Shown piece by piece: positions 8,858 to 17,709 of a stretch of 64,000 nt of DNA (position 1 is the first letter of the stretch; every line of letters starts with the position of its first letter). The stretch lies in the NCBI GenBank assembly GCA_900169975.1, contig LT827124.1, forward strand, positions 62,001 to 126,000, read 5' to 3'. Both the position numbers and the translations under genes were made by a program. This DNA is from Pseudoflavonifractor sp. Marseille-P3106. Lineage in GTDB: Bacteria > Bacillota > Clostridia > Oscillospirales > Oscillospiraceae. The notes under the pieces are model-generated. The model worked only from the letters and a program-made list of their open reading frames with translations, was not told the origin of the DNA and ran no database searches.

Positions 8858-10141
8858 ATGTCAGACTATAAGATGAATACCGACTGCATCCACGCCGGCT
8901 ATATGCCCGCCAATGGAGAGCCCCGCAATATTCCCATCGTCCAGTCCACCACCTTCCGCTATGCCACCGGCGAGGCGATGGGCGCTCTTTTCGATCTGGA
9001 AGCCGAGGGCTATTTCTATACCCGTCTGGCGAATCCGACCTGCGATGCCGTGGCTGCCAAAATCGCCGCACTGGAGGGCGGCACCGCGGCCATGCTCACT
9101 TCCTCCGGTCAGGCGGCCAACTTCTTCGCCGTGTTTAACATTGCCGCCCAGGGGGACCATGTGGTGGCCTCTACCGCCATCTACGGCGGGACCTTCAACC
9201 TCTTTTCGGTCACCATGCGCCGCATGGGGGTCGAGTTCACCTTCGTGGACCCCGACTGCTCCGAGGAGGAGCTGGCGGCCGCCTTCCGGTCGAACACCAA
9301 GGCGGTGTTCGGCGAGACCATTGCCAACCCCGCCCTCACCGTGCTGGACATTGAGAAGTTTGCCCGGGCGGCCCACGCCCACGGGGTGCCCCTTATCGTG
9401 GACAACACCTTCCCCACTCCGGTGAATTGCCGCCCCTTCCAGTGGGGCGCGGACATTGTGACCCACTCCACCACCAAGTACATGGACGGCCACGCCAACG
9501 CCGTGGGCGGAGCCATTGTGGATTCCGGCCGCTTTGACTGGAAAGCCCACGCCGACAAGTTCCCCGGCCTCACCACGCCCGACGAGAGTTATCACGGGGT
9601 CAACTACACCGAGCGGTTCGGGCTGGCGGGGGCCTTCATCACCAAGGCGACCGCCCAGCTCATGCGGGACTTCGGCTCCTCTCCCGCCCCCATGAACGCC
9701 TATCTGCTGAACGTGGGACTGGAGACGCTGCCTCTGCGGATGGAGCGCCACTGCGCCAACGCCCGGAAAGCGGCGGAATTCCTGACCGCCCATCCCAAGG
9801 TGGCCTGGGTGAAGTATCCGGGCCTGCCTGGGGATGCCCACTACGCTCTGGCGCAGAAGTATATGCCCTCGGGTACCTGCGGCGTAGTTTCCTTCGGGGT
9901 GAAGGGCGGCCGTGAGGCGGCATCCAAATTCATGGCGGGGCTGCGTCTGGCCTCCATCGCCACCCCTGTGGCCGACGCCAAGACCTGTGTGCTCCATCCC
10001 GCCTCCACGACCCACCGTCAGATGAGCGACGCAGAGCTGGCCGCCGCCGGAGTCGCCCCCGACCTGGTGCGTCTGAGCGTGGGCATTGAGGATGCGGAGG
10101 ATATCCTCCGGGATCTGGAGGGCGCGTTGGCGGCGGTGTAA
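8858..10141 (+). CDS. metY: O-acetylhomoserine sulfhydrylase (homocysteine synthase), MetY family
   Basis: PLP-dependent Cys/Met metabolism enzyme of 427 residues, converting O-acetyl-L-homoserine plus sulfide to homocysteine. The PLP lysine is Lys207 in HSTTKYMDGH. Other family motifs are the N-terminal HAGY start, TYR-type FYTRLANPT, the cofactor loop SSGQAAN and VDNTFPTP. Length fits MetY rather than the ~380-residue MetB/MetC enzymes. The ATG at 8858 follows AAAGGA with 9-base spacing. It is transcribed alone from a near-consensus promoter. The metNIQ operon further on supplies imported methionine, so the window holds both a synthesis and an uptake route. Confidence 0.93.
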   Translation: MSDYKMNTDCIHAGYMPANGEPRNIPIVQSTTFRYATGEAMGALFDLEAEGYFYTRLANPTCDAVAAKIAALEGGTAAMLTSSGQAANFFAVFNIAAQGDHVVASTAIYGGTFNLFSVTMRRMGVEFTFVDPDCSEEELAAAFRSNTKAVFGETIANPALTVLDIEKFARAAHAHGVPLIVDNTFPTPVNCRPFQWGADIVTHSTTKYMDGHANAVGGAIVDSGRFDWKAHADKFPGLTTPDESYHGVNYTERFGLAGAFITKATAQLMRDFGSSPAPMNAYLLNVGLETLPLRMERHCANARKAAEFLTAHPKVAWVKYPGLPGDAHYALAQKYMPSGTCGVVSFGVKGGREAASKFMAGLRLASIATPVADAKTCVLHPASTTHRQMSDAELAAAGVAPDLVRLSVGIEDAEDILRDLEGALAAV

Positions 10142-10176
10142 GAATATCGGAGAGAGTAGAATCCTGTAAGAATAAT

Positions 10177-10205
10177 TTGTAGTTCAGGCCGGGGAGTGGT
10201 AAACT
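10177..10205 (+). promoter_or_regulatory. probable promoter of the SLH-hydrolase-phosphatase gene
   Basis: TTGTAG at 10177-10182 and TAAACT at 10200-10205 with 17-base spacing, about 45 bases ahead of the start codon. Confidence 0.55.
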
Positions 10206-10251
10206 GGAAAGTACCCCCAAGGGAAAACATGAAGAGGAAAGGTGAATGCTC

Positions 10252-12747
10252 ATGAACTGGAAGAGGCCGCTTTCTCTGACGCTGTCCGCTGCACTGAGCC
10301 TGTCCCTGGCAGCCCCCGCGCTGGCTGCCGACGAGGCCGGGCCCTGGTATGCCGAGGCCCAGGCCTATGTGACGGAAAAGGGGCTGATGGCCGGCACCGA
10401 CGCCGGGTTTGCCCCCGATGCCGCCGTTACCCGTGCCATGGTGTTCCAGACCCTCTACAATATGGAGGGCAAGCCCGCACCCCAAAATTCTGCCGTACTG
10501 ACCGGCGGGGGCTGGGCGGTGGACGCCGCCAGCGCCTACTTTACCGACACCACCGGAACCTGGTACTCCAACGCCGCCAACTGGGCGGTGGATGCCGGAC
10601 TGGCCCAGGTGCCCGGGGAGAAGCTGTTCTGCGGGGATCGGGAGGTGACCCGGCAAGAGACGGTCACCATCCTATACCGGTATGCCCAGCTTAAAAATCT
10701 GGATACCTCGGTGGGGGAGGACACCAACATCCTCTCTTACCATGATGCCGCCGCACTCCAGGAGTGGTCCATCCCCGCCTTCCAGTGGGCCTGCGGAGCC
10801 GGACTGGTTTCCGGAAAATATCAGGGGCTTCTGGCCCCTGAGGAGGGAGCCCTCCGCGCAGAGCTGGCCACCCTGCTCATGAAGTTTGACGCACTCTGCC
10901 CCGCCTATACCGAGCAGGCCGTCGTTTATCCCAGCGGTGAGCGCACCGTCCACGCCGTGGTGACCCTCCCCGCCGGGGAGGGGCCCTTCCCCGCAGTGGT
11001 CATCAACCATGGCCATGGCGGCAGCAAGGACGAGAACGTGGGCTTCATCGGCATCGCCCGCGCGCTGGCCAGGGCCGGATTCGCCTCCATCCGCATGGAT
11101 TTCCCCGGCTGCGGCGAGTCTGACGCCTCCTTCCGGGAGAACACCATGACCAACATGATCGCCGACTCCAACGCCGGACTGGCCTATCTGCTGGCCAATT
11201 ACCAGATCGACGCGGACCGTCTGGGCATTCTGGGCTACTCCATGGGCGGCCGGATCGCCAGCGAGATCGTGGGCGCCAAGGACAATCCCTATCAGGCCGC
11301 CGTGCTGCTCTCCGCCGCCGACGTATCCGTCGGGGAGATGGCCGCCAATCTCTTCGGCAGCGTGGAGACCTACAACACCCTGAAGGCCACCGCCCAGAAG
11401 GACGGCTACGCCGCCTTCACTACCATCTACGGCCAGACCCAGGAGCTTTCCAAAGCCTGGTTCGCGGACATGGAAGGCGGTAAGCCCCTGGAGTCCCTGG
11501 CCAAGTTTACCGGCCCCGTGCTGGTGCTCCACGGCGACAAGGACACCATGATCACCGACGGGATGAACAAAGCCATCCTGAAGGCATATCCCGCCGCCCA
11601 GGAGATCATCGTGCCTGACGCCGACCACGGCTACGGCTTCTATTCCGACCAGCCCGACGTCACCGCCGCGGTGGAGGGGAGCATCTGCCATTTCTTCGGC
11701 CGCAGCCTCTCCGACAGCCTGGCCGTCTCCGCCAAGGTGACTGAGATCGAGAAGTACGGCCACGCCGTGCTGGACGAGACCATCGCTGACTTCAACGCCA
11801 AAGGTTTTGAACTGGGCGACATCGTAACCGTCACCGCCGGAGATTACTCCGCCGACATGCCCTATCTGGATGGATATTATGTCAACTCCGGCGAACCGAT
11901 GCTCCGGGCCTATCCCGGAAAGGAGTATCTGGCGGTGTGCATCAACTACGGCAAGTTCAACGTGGCGGCCAGTGTGGCCGCGGGCAGCCCTGTGACCGTC
12001 ACCCTGAAGGAGAAGGGCGGAGCGGCCGCCCTCCAGGCCACCTACTCCCTGAAGTACACCAACGACCGGGCCGATTACGCCAGCGACGAGATCTTCGCCA
12101 ACTTCCGCGCCGTGAAGGCCGGGGACATCGCCGAGGGGAAACTCTATCGCTCCGCTTCCCCCATCAGCAACGAGATCGGCCGGGCCGCCGCCGCCGACAA
12201 GCTCATTGAGTCCGCCGGGGTCAAGACCGTGCTGAATCTGGCCGACACCGATGAGGAGATCGCGGAATTCATCGCCGCCGAGGACTTTGCCAGCCCCTAT
12301 TACAAGAGCCTGGTGGACGCCAAGAGCGTCGTCGCCCTGGGCATGCCCGTGAACTACGCCTCCGACGAGTTCGCCGCCGGCATTGTCAAGGGTCTGACCT
12401 TCCTGTCCCAGCACGAGGGCCCCTATCTGGTCCACTGTACCGAGGGCAAGGACCGGGCCGGGTTCACCTCCGCCCTGCTGGAAGCCCTGATGGGAGCTTC
12501 CCTGGATGAGATCGTGGCCGATTACATGGCCAGCTACTCCAACTATTACGGCATCACTGCCGCCGACAGCAAGTACGGCCTCATTGCCCAGGGCAACGTG
12601 ATGGAGATGCTCCGGACCGTGGCCGGGCTGGACAAGGGGGCCGACCTGTCCAAGACGGATCTGGCCAAGGCCGCCGAGACCTATCTCACCGCCCACGGCA
12701 TGAAGGCCGAGGATGTGGCCGCGCTGAAGGCCAACCTGAAGGGCTGA
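10252..12747 (+). CDS. SLH-domain / alpha-beta hydrolase / tyrosine-phosphatase-like fusion protein
   Basis: Exported 831-residue protein with three recognisable parts. A signal peptide (cleavage near APALAAD) leads into S-layer homology repeats (about 25-220) that would hold it at the cell wall. An alpha/beta hydrolase domain (about 225-490) follows, with oxyanion-side motif INHGHGGS, nucleophile Ser330 in GYSMGG, an acidic residue in HGDKD (429/431) and His459 in DADHGYG. After a linker, a C-terminal domain carries the PTP loop HCTEGKDRAG with Cys729, typical of IphP-like and dual-specificity phosphatases. I chose ATG 10252 because AAAGGTG is 7 bases upstream; ATG 10246 is too close to it. 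Substrates are unknown. All catalytic residues appear intact. Confidence 0.88.
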   Translation: MNWKRPLSLTLSAALSLSLAAPALAADEAGPWYAEAQAYVTEKGLMAGTDAGFAPDAAVTRAMVFQTLYNMEGKPAPQNSAVLTGGGWAVDAASAYFTDTTGTWYSNAANWAVDAGLAQVPGEKLFCGDREVTRQETVTILYRYAQLKNLDTSVGEDTNILSYHDAAALQEWSIPAFQWACGAGLVSGKYQGLLAPEEGALRAELATLLMKFDALCPAYTEQAVVYPSGERTVHAVVTLPAGEGPFPAVVINHGHGGSKDENVGFIGIARALARAGFASIRMDFPGCGESDASFRENTMTNMIADSNAGLAYLLANYQIDADRLGILGYSMGGRIASEIVGAKDNPYQAAVLLSAADVSVGEMAANLFGSVETYNTLKATAQKDGYAAFTTIYGQTQELSKAWFADMEGGKPLESLAKFTGPVLVLHGDKDTMITDGMNKAILKAYPAAQEIIVPDADHGYGFYSDQPDVTAAVEGSICHFFGRSLSDSLAVSAKVTEIEKYGHAVLDETIADFNAKGFELGDIVTVTAGDYSADMPYLDGYYVNSGEPMLRAYPGKEYLAVCINYGKFNVAASVAAGSPVTVTLKEKGGAAALQATYSLKYTNDRADYASDEIFANFRAVKAGDIAEGKLYRSASPISNEIGRAAAADKLIESAGVKTVLNLADTDEEIAEFIAAEDFASPYYKSLVDAKSVVALGMPVNYASDEFAAGIVKGLTFLSQHEGPYLVHCTEGKDRAGFTSALLEALMGASLDEIVADYMASYSNYYGITAADSKYGLIAQGNVMEMLRTVAGLDKGADLSKTDLAKAAETYLTAHGMKAEDVAALKANLKG

Positions 12748-12772
12748 TCCCGACCCACCATACAAACAGAAG

Positions 12773-12812
12773 AGCCGCGGGGCCGCTTTTCAAAAGCGGC
12801 CCCGCGGCTTTG
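12773..12812. terminator. intrinsic terminator between convergent genes
   Basis: A long GC-rich palindrome (12773-12790 with 12792-12809) followed by CTTTG. It lies between the SLH-hydrolase gene and the end of pyrG and can serve both strands. Confidence 0.8.
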
Positions 12813-12832
12813 TTGCTGGAAGAACGGCGAGG

Positions 12833-14443
12833 TCATTCGCCCCGGTGAGTTTTGGCGGCGGCAATAAAGTCCCGGAAGAGGGGATGCGCCTTGTTGGGGC
12901 GGCTTTTGAATTCCGGATGGAACTGCACGCCCACGAACCAGGGGTGGTCGGCCAGTTCCACGGTCTCCACCAGCCGCCCGTCGGGGGAGAGACCGGTGAG
13001 TTTCAGACCGGCGCCGGTGAGGGTCTGGCGGTAGTCGTTGGAGAACTCGTAGCGGTGGCGGTGGCGCTCCTGGATGACCTCGGCGGCATAGGCGGCGCGG
13101 ATCTTGGAATCAGCGTCGGCCAGACGGCAGGGATAGGCGCCCAGCCGCATGGTGCCGCCTTTGTCCGTGATGTTCCGTTGGTCGGGCATCAGGTCGATCA
13201 CCGGGTGAGTGGTGGTCTCGGAGAGCTCGCTGGAGTGGGCGTCGGCCAGCCCGGCCACATGGCGGGCAAACTCCACCACGGCCATCTGCATGCCCAGGCA
13301 GATGCCAAAGTAGGGAACCCGCTGCTCTCTGGCCCAGCGCACGGCGGAGATCATGCCCTCGATCCCCCGTTCGCCGAATCCGCCCGGGACCAGTACCCCG
13401 TCGCAGTCGGCCAGCCGCTGGGCGACGGTATCATCGGTGACCTGTTCGGAGTCCACCCAGTCGATGTCCACCTTCACGTCGTTTTCGATGCCGCCGTGAG
13501 TGAGGGCCTCCGCCACCGAGAGATAGGCGTCGTGGAGCCCCATATATTTGCCCACCATAGCGATCTTCACGTGGGTCTTGGCGCCCTTGGCCCGACGCAC
13601 CATGTCCCGCCAGCCGTTCAGATCGGGGACGCGGTCGGCCAGTCCAAGCCGTTTGCAGGCCGCCCGGGCCAGACCGGCCTCCTCCAGCATGAGGGGCACT
13701 TCGTAGAGGATGGGAGCGGTGAGGTTGGGGATGACGTTCTCAGGGGGGATGTTGCAGAAGAGGGAGATCTTGTTTCGAATGTCCTGAGGGACCTCGCAGT
13801 CTGACCGGCAGAGAATGACGTCGGGCTGGATGCCCAGGGAGAGCAGTTCCTTGGCGGAGTGCTGGGTGGGCTTGGACTTCAGTTCCCCCGAACCGGGGAT
13901 GGCCACGATGAGGGAGACATGGAGGAACATGCAGTTCTCCCGCCCCAGCTCCACAGCGGCCTGGCGGATGGCCTCCAGGAAGGGCTGGGACTCAATGTCT
14001 CCCACGGTGCCGCCCACCTCGGTGATGACCACGTCGGCCGAGCCGTCCTGCCCCATCCGGTAGACCCGCTGCTTGATCTCATCAGTGATGTGGGGGATGA
14101 CCTGGACGGTGCCGCCCAGATAGTCGCCGCTGCGCTCCCGGCTGAGGACCGTCCAGTAGACCTTGCCCGAGGTCACCGAGGAGTGACCGGTGAGGTTTTC
14201 GTCGATAAAACGCTCATAATGCCCCAGGTCCAGATCGGTCTCGGCCCCGTCCTCGGTGACAAAGACCTCTCCGTGCTGATAGGGGCTCATGGTGCCCGGG
14301 TCCACGTTCAGGTACGGATCAAACTTCTGGATGGTCACCCGGTACCCCCGGGCCTTCAGCAGACGGCCCAGCGAGGCCGCCGCGATCCCCTTGCCCAGAC
14401 CGGACACCACGCCGCCGGTGACGAAAATATACTTGGTTGCCAT
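12833..14443 (-). CDS. pyrG: CTP synthase
   Basis: Glutamine-dependent CTP synthase, 536 residues, forming CTP from UTP, ATP and glutamine in the cytoplasm. The N-terminal synthetase domain starts with [16 protein letters not shown], the nucleotide-binding motif. The C-terminal class I glutamine amidotransferase domain has the nucleophile Cys in GICLGMQ, preceded by VPGGFGERG, and the His-x-Glu pair in QFHPE. The GTG/ATG choice is not in doubt: ATG at 14443 has GGGAGGGAG upstream. A good promoter lies about 70 bases upstream. The GGGC-initiated reiterative attenuator known for pyrG in Bacillus is not evident, because the predicted start region does not begin with a G-run. Confidence 0.97.
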   Translation of the reverse strand: MATKYIFVTGGVVSGLGKGIAAASLGRLLKARGYRVTIQKFDPYLNVDPGTMSPYQHGEVFVTEDGAETDLDLGHYERFIDENLTGHSSVTSGKVYWTVLSRERSGDYLGGTVQVIPHITDEIKQRVYRMGQDGSADVVITEVGGTVGDIESQPFLEAIRQAAVELGRENCMFLHVSLIVAIPGSGELKSKPTQHSAKELLSLGIQPDVILCRSDCEVPQDIRNKISLFCNIPPENVIPNLTAPILYEVPLMLEEAGLARAACKRLGLADRVPDLNGWRDMVRRAKGAKTHVKIAMVGKYMGLHDAYLSVAEALTHGGIENDVKVDIDWVDSEQVTDDTVAQRLADCDGVLVPGGFGERGIEGMISAVRWAREQRVPYFGICLGMQMAVVEFARHVAGLADAHSSELSETTTHPVIDLMPDQRNITDKGGTMRLGAYPCRLADADSKIRAAYAAEVIQERHRHRYEFSNDYRQTLTGAGLKLTGLSPDGRLVETVELADHPWFVGVQFHPEFKSRPNKAHPLFRDFIAAAKTHRGE

Positions 14444-14510
14444 ACGTTCTCCCTCCCGCGCGACCCCATTGCCGACGCTTTCCTTTCTGCTTTATCACGT
14501 TAACAGATGG

Positions 14511-14539
14511 ATTTTACTCGGGTCGGGCTCTCCCGTCAA
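14511..14539 (-). promoter_or_regulatory. SigA-type promoter of pyrG
   Basis: On the minus strand TTGACG (14534-14539) and TAAAAT (14511-14516) are 17 bases apart. Transcription should start near 14504, giving a leader of about 60 bases. Confidence 0.8.
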
Positions 14540-14556
14540 CCATTCAATTCCCCAAA

Positions 14557-14599
14557 AATCCGTTTTGTTCCATTTCCTACAAATGGAACAAAACGGATT
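14557..14599 (-). terminator. 19-bp perfect palindrome, probable terminator of the DUF1846 gene
   Basis: 14557-14575 and 14581-14599 are perfectly complementary around a 5-base loop. On the minus strand the stem ends in a run of Ts before GGGG. It lies about 100 bases past the DUF1846 stop and upstream of the pyrG -35 box. The low GC of the stem is unusual for terminators here, so an operator role is an alternative. Confidence 0.55.
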
Positions 14600-14696
14600 A
14601 AAATGGAGGGGGAAATTTCGGTAGTTTACGTCTGGCGCACGGAAAAACCGTGTGATAGAATAAAATTGATCCCCCTCTTTTCGCGGTTTTACGGGA

Positions 14697-16178
14697 TCAG
14701 CCGTGATAGAGCTTATTGGTTTCATACTGGGCCTCGCAGGTCATCTGCAGGCCCAGTTTTTTGTAGATCCCGGCATCGGCCGCGGAGAGGATGACGGTAG
14801 AGTGGGCCTGGCAGCCCTGCAGCTCGGCCAGCTTGTCCAGCGCCCGGGCGGCCATGGGATTTGTGGTGGCGCTGATGGCCAGAGCGATGAGGATCTCGTC
14901 GCTGTGGAGCCGGGGATTGACGCTGCCCAGATGCTCCACCTTGACCCGCTGGATGGGAGTAATGGCCTCCGGGGAGATGAGATGGATCTTCTTTTCAATG
15001 TCCGCCAGAGCCTTCAGGGCGTTGAGGAGCGCGCCCGAGGAGGGGCCCATCAGGTCGGTGGTCTTGCCGGTGACCACCCGCCCGTCACACAGTTCGATGG
15101 CTGCGGCAGGCAGGCCGGTGGACTCGGCCACCGCCAGGGAGGCCGCCACCACCGGGCGGATGGAGGCATCCACCTTGGCCTGCTTCATGAGAAGCTCCAG
15201 CTTGTACACCGCCTCGTCGCTGCCCCGGCCCTCCCGGCGCTCGCACAGGCCGTCATAGTACCGGCGGACGATCTCCTGCCGGGCGGCCTCCCGCACTGCG
15301 TCGTCGTCTACGATGCAGTTGCCCGCCATGTTCACGCCCATGTCGGTGGGAGACTTGTAGGGACAGGAGCCGGTGATGTTTTCAAAGAGGGCGGAGAGGA
15401 CGGGGAATACCTCCACATCCCGGTTGTAGTTCACCGTGGTCACCCCGTAGGCGGCCAGGTGGAAGGGGTCGATCATGTTCACGTCGTTGAGGTCGGCGGT
15501 GGCCGCCTCGTAGGCCAGGTTTACCGGGTGGTTCAGAGGCAGGTTCCAGATGGGGAAGGTCTCAAACTTGGCGTAGCCCGCCTGGACGCCCCGGCGGTAC
15601 TCGTGGTAGAGCTGGGACAGACACACCGCCATCTTGCCGCTGCCCGGACCGGGGGCGGTGACCACCACCAGGGGCCGCTCGGTCTCGATGAACTGATTTT
15701 TGCCGTAGCCCTCGTCGCTGACGATCAGGGGGATGTTGTGGGGGTAGCCCTGAATGGGGTAGTGGCGGTAGACCTTGATCCCAAGATCCTCCAGTCGGCG
15801 CTGAAAGACGTCGGCGGCGGACTGGCCGGCGTAGCGGGTGATGACCACGCTGTCCACCAGCAGCCCCATGCCCCGGAAGGCGTCGATGAGACGGAGAACG
15901 TCTACATCATAGGTGATGCCCAGGTCGCCCCGGACCTTGTTTTTTTCAATATCAGAGGCGTTGATGGCGATGACGATCTCCGCCGAGTCCTTAAGCTGGG
16001 TGAGCATCCGGATCTTGCTGTCGGGTGCGAAGCCGGGCAGCACCCGGGCCGCATGGTGGTCGTCGAAGAGCTTGCCGCCGAATTCCAGATAGAGCTTCCC
16101 GCCGAACTGGGAAATGCGCTCCCGGATATGGAGGGACTGTGTCTCCAGATATTTTTTGTTGTCAAAGCCTACTCTCAT
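14697..16178 (-). CDS. DUF1846 family protein
   Basis: Cytoplasmic protein of 493 residues that matches the DUF1846 family over its whole length, beginning with MRVGFDNKKYLETQS. The family is conserved in Firmicutes, and its biochemical role is not established. Visible features are a glycine-rich nucleotide-binding-like loop TAPGPGSGKMA near residue 175 and a conserved PTDMGVNMAG segment near 280. Length is normal. It has its own promoter, and the next gene is divergent, so context does not suggest a pathway. I am confident of the family and make no functional claim. Confidence 0.9.
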   Translation of the reverse strand: MRVGFDNKKYLETQSLHIRERISQFGGKLYLEFGGKLFDDHHAARVLPGFAPDSKIRMLTQLKDSAEIVIAINASDIEKNKVRGDLGITYDVDVLRLIDAFRGMGLLVDSVVITRYAGQSAADVFQRRLEDLGIKVYRHYPIQGYPHNIPLIVSDEGYGKNQFIETERPLVVVTAPGPGSGKMAVCLSQLYHEYRRGVQAGYAKFETFPIWNLPLNHPVNLAYEAATADLNDVNMIDPFHLAAYGVTTVNYNRDVEVFPVLSALFENITGSCPYKSPTDMGVNMAGNCIVDDDAVREAARQEIVRRYYDGLCERREGRGSDEAVYKLELLMKQAKVDASIRPVVAASLAVAESTGLPAAAIELCDGRVVTGKTTDLMGPSSGALLNALKALADIEKKIHLISPEAITPIQRVKVEHLGSVNPRLHSDEILIALAISATTNPMAARALDKLAELQGCQAHSTVILSAADAGIYKKLGLQMTCEAQYETNKLYHG

Positions 16179-16217
16179 CGTCTTTGATGGTCCCCTTCCT
16201 TCAATACATTCTTTGAT

Positions 16218-16245
16218 ATTGTACCATCTTTCCCCCGGGATACAA
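16218..16245 (-). promoter_or_regulatory. probable promoter of the DUF1846 gene
   Basis: TTGTAT (16240-16245) and TACAAT (16218-16223) on the minus strand with 16-base spacing, about 40 bases upstream of the start codon. Confidence 0.6.
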
Positions 16246-16273
16246 AGATAAATTTTTGCTTTTGGAGGTTTTT

Positions 16274-17044
16274 ATGGAAGTCACTGCGAAAATGCTCCTG
16301 ATTGTCTGCCCCATGGTTTTTCTCTCCGGCCTGGTAGATGCGGTGGCGGGCGGCGGGGGTCTCATTTCCCTGCCTGCCTACCTGGTGGCCGGACTGCCTC
16401 CCCACGTTGCCTCGGCCACCAACAAGTGCGGCTCGGTTTTTGGAACCGCAGTCTCAACCTTTCGCTTCCTGAAGGAGGGGCGCTTTCACCGGCAGGCCGC
16501 CATCGTCTCGGCAGCCGCTGCCCTTCTGGGATCCGCGCTGGGGACCCGGCTCAATCTCCTGCTGCCCGAGGCCATCCTCCATTATGTGCTGGTGGTTCTG
16601 CTGCCTGTTATTGCAGTTTTTCTGCTGGTGAACCGGGACTTTGGCCTGAAGAGCCGGGTGGATGAGCTCTCCCCCGAGGCGCTGCTCGTTTTGTCGGGAG
16701 GAGTGGGGCTGGTACTGGGGGCCTACGACGGTTTTTTCGGGCCTGGTTCCGGGACCTTTCTCATTCTGGCCTTCACCGCCCTGTGCGGCTTTGATCTGGT
16801 GACCGCCTCCGGCAACGCCAAGGTGGTCAATCTCTGTTCCAACCTGGCCGCTTTTGTCACTTTCGCGGCGGCGGGGAAGATCGCCTGGGCGGTGGGACTG
16901 CCCGCGGCCTGCTTCTCCATCGTGGGGCACTATGTGGGTTCCGCGATGGCGCTCAAAAAGGGGAGCAAAGTCATCCGCCCCATGTTTTTTGTGGTGCTGA
17001 CGCTCCTCCTGGTGCGGATCGTCGCCGATTTGACGGTGGCCTGA
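16274..17044 (+). CDS. TSUP family (TauE/SafE) membrane permease
   Basis: Integral membrane protein of about 256 residues with roughly seven hydrophobic helices, of the TauE/SafE (TSUP) family, whose characterised members export or import sulfite, sulfonates or other organic anions. The N-terminal half contains the family signature GLVDAVAGGGGLISLPA, and the second half repeats it as GAYDGFFGPGSGTF, as expected for the internal duplication. I use ATG 16274, which has GGAGG 6 bases upstream; the in-frame TTG at 16256 has no ribosome-binding site. A strong terminator follows. The substrate cannot be read from sequence; sulfur compounds are the usual guess. Confidence 0.92.
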   Translation: MEVTAKMLLIVCPMVFLSGLVDAVAGGGGLISLPAYLVAGLPPHVASATNKCGSVFGTAVSTFRFLKEGRFHRQAAIVSAAAALLGSALGTRLNLLLPEAILHYVLVVLLPVIAVFLLVNRDFGLKSRVDELSPEALLVLSGGVGLVLGAYDGFFGPGSGTFLILAFTALCGFDLVTASGNAKVVNLCSNLAAFVTFAAAGKIAWAVGLPAACFSIVGHYVGSAMALKKGSKVIRPMFFVVLTLLLVRIVADLTVA

Positions 17045-17096
17045 GCAGAAATAAAGATCCGGACCCGCTTTTGTGCCCCGCCAACCAGGATATTTT

Positions 17097-17136
17097 GAGG
17101 GCATCACCGTTGAAAAACGGTGATGCCCTCATTTTT
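17097..17136 (+). terminator. intrinsic terminator of the TSUP gene
   Basis: Perfect 15-bp stem (17097-17111 with 17116-17130), GAAA loop and ATTTTT tail. Confidence 0.92.
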
Positions 17137-17188
17137 GGTATGCTCGTAACCTCGGCAAATCCCTGTTTGTCGGAGGGGAGGATCATGC

Positions 17189-17431
17189 TCATTGGCTTTT
17201 GTGTGCTGTAATAATGGTGTAACTGTGGGCATTTACTGTAATTTTAACATTTTCAATATATACATACCAGTTTTTTCCTTTTTGCTGAATAAAAGCTTTG
17301 GGATTTAAAATCATACCATAACAATATTTCACTACATCTGCTTCATCGATTTTAAGATTCCTTTTCATTCGATCAATACCCATTTCGGTAGTATGAAGTT
17401 TATCTAAATTAGCAAGCAAATCATTATCCAT
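17189..17431 (-). CDS. DUF3781 family small protein
   Basis: Small cytoplasmic protein of about 80 residues resembling DUF3781: an N-terminal segment LDKLHTTEMGIDRMKRNL and a C-terminal KGKNWYVYIENVKITVNAHS. Its function is unknown. I use ATG 17431, which has AGTGAGG 6-7 bases upstream; GTG 17443 lies inside that ribosome-binding site. The gene and its surroundings (about 17150-17560) are markedly AT-rich against the GC-rich neighbourhood, and codon use differs, which suggests recent acquisition. No integrase or repeat is visible next to it. Confidence 0.75.
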   Translation of the reverse strand: MDNDLLANLDKLHTTEMGIDRMKRNLKIDEADVVKYCYGMILNPKAFIQQKGKNWYVYIENVKITVNAHSYTIITAHKSQ

Positions 17432-17602
17432 CAAATTCCTCACTTTCGTGTTATATAAATAATCTTGCCATACAACTTCCGGCTTATCATTGGGTTAGAT
17501 AAATCATCCAACAATACCCCTATTGTAACAGTGATAAATGGTTGTGGCAGCCATACAATCGCTGGGGCAAGACACAGGCGTGTTTGGGACCCTCTAAAGG
17601 TG

Positions 17603-17643
17603 AAAGGCGGCAGTCATGATGGTGATTCATGACTGCCGCCTTT
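17603..17643 (-). terminator. terminator of the acyltransferase operon
   Basis: Perfect 17-bp stem (17603-17619 with 17627-17643) about 65 bases past the DHHW gene stop. The T-run is short on the minus strand. The roughly 170 bases between this hairpin and the DUF3781 gene hold nothing else I can name. Confidence 0.7.
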
Positions 17644-17709
17644 GAAAACATCCTGATCCCCAGGGAACATTTGCGGTCCGGGTTTTCTGCTAACCGCAGG
17701 GAACGGCGG

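Noticed and set aside
10672-12765. 697-residue minus-strand open frame
   Set aside because: Antisense shadow of the SLH-hydrolase-phosphatase gene, without family motifs or start signals.
16256-17044. TTG start for the TSUP gene and TTG start (6337) for the histidine kinase
   Set aside because: In both cases an in-frame ATG shortly downstream has a proper ribosome-binding site.
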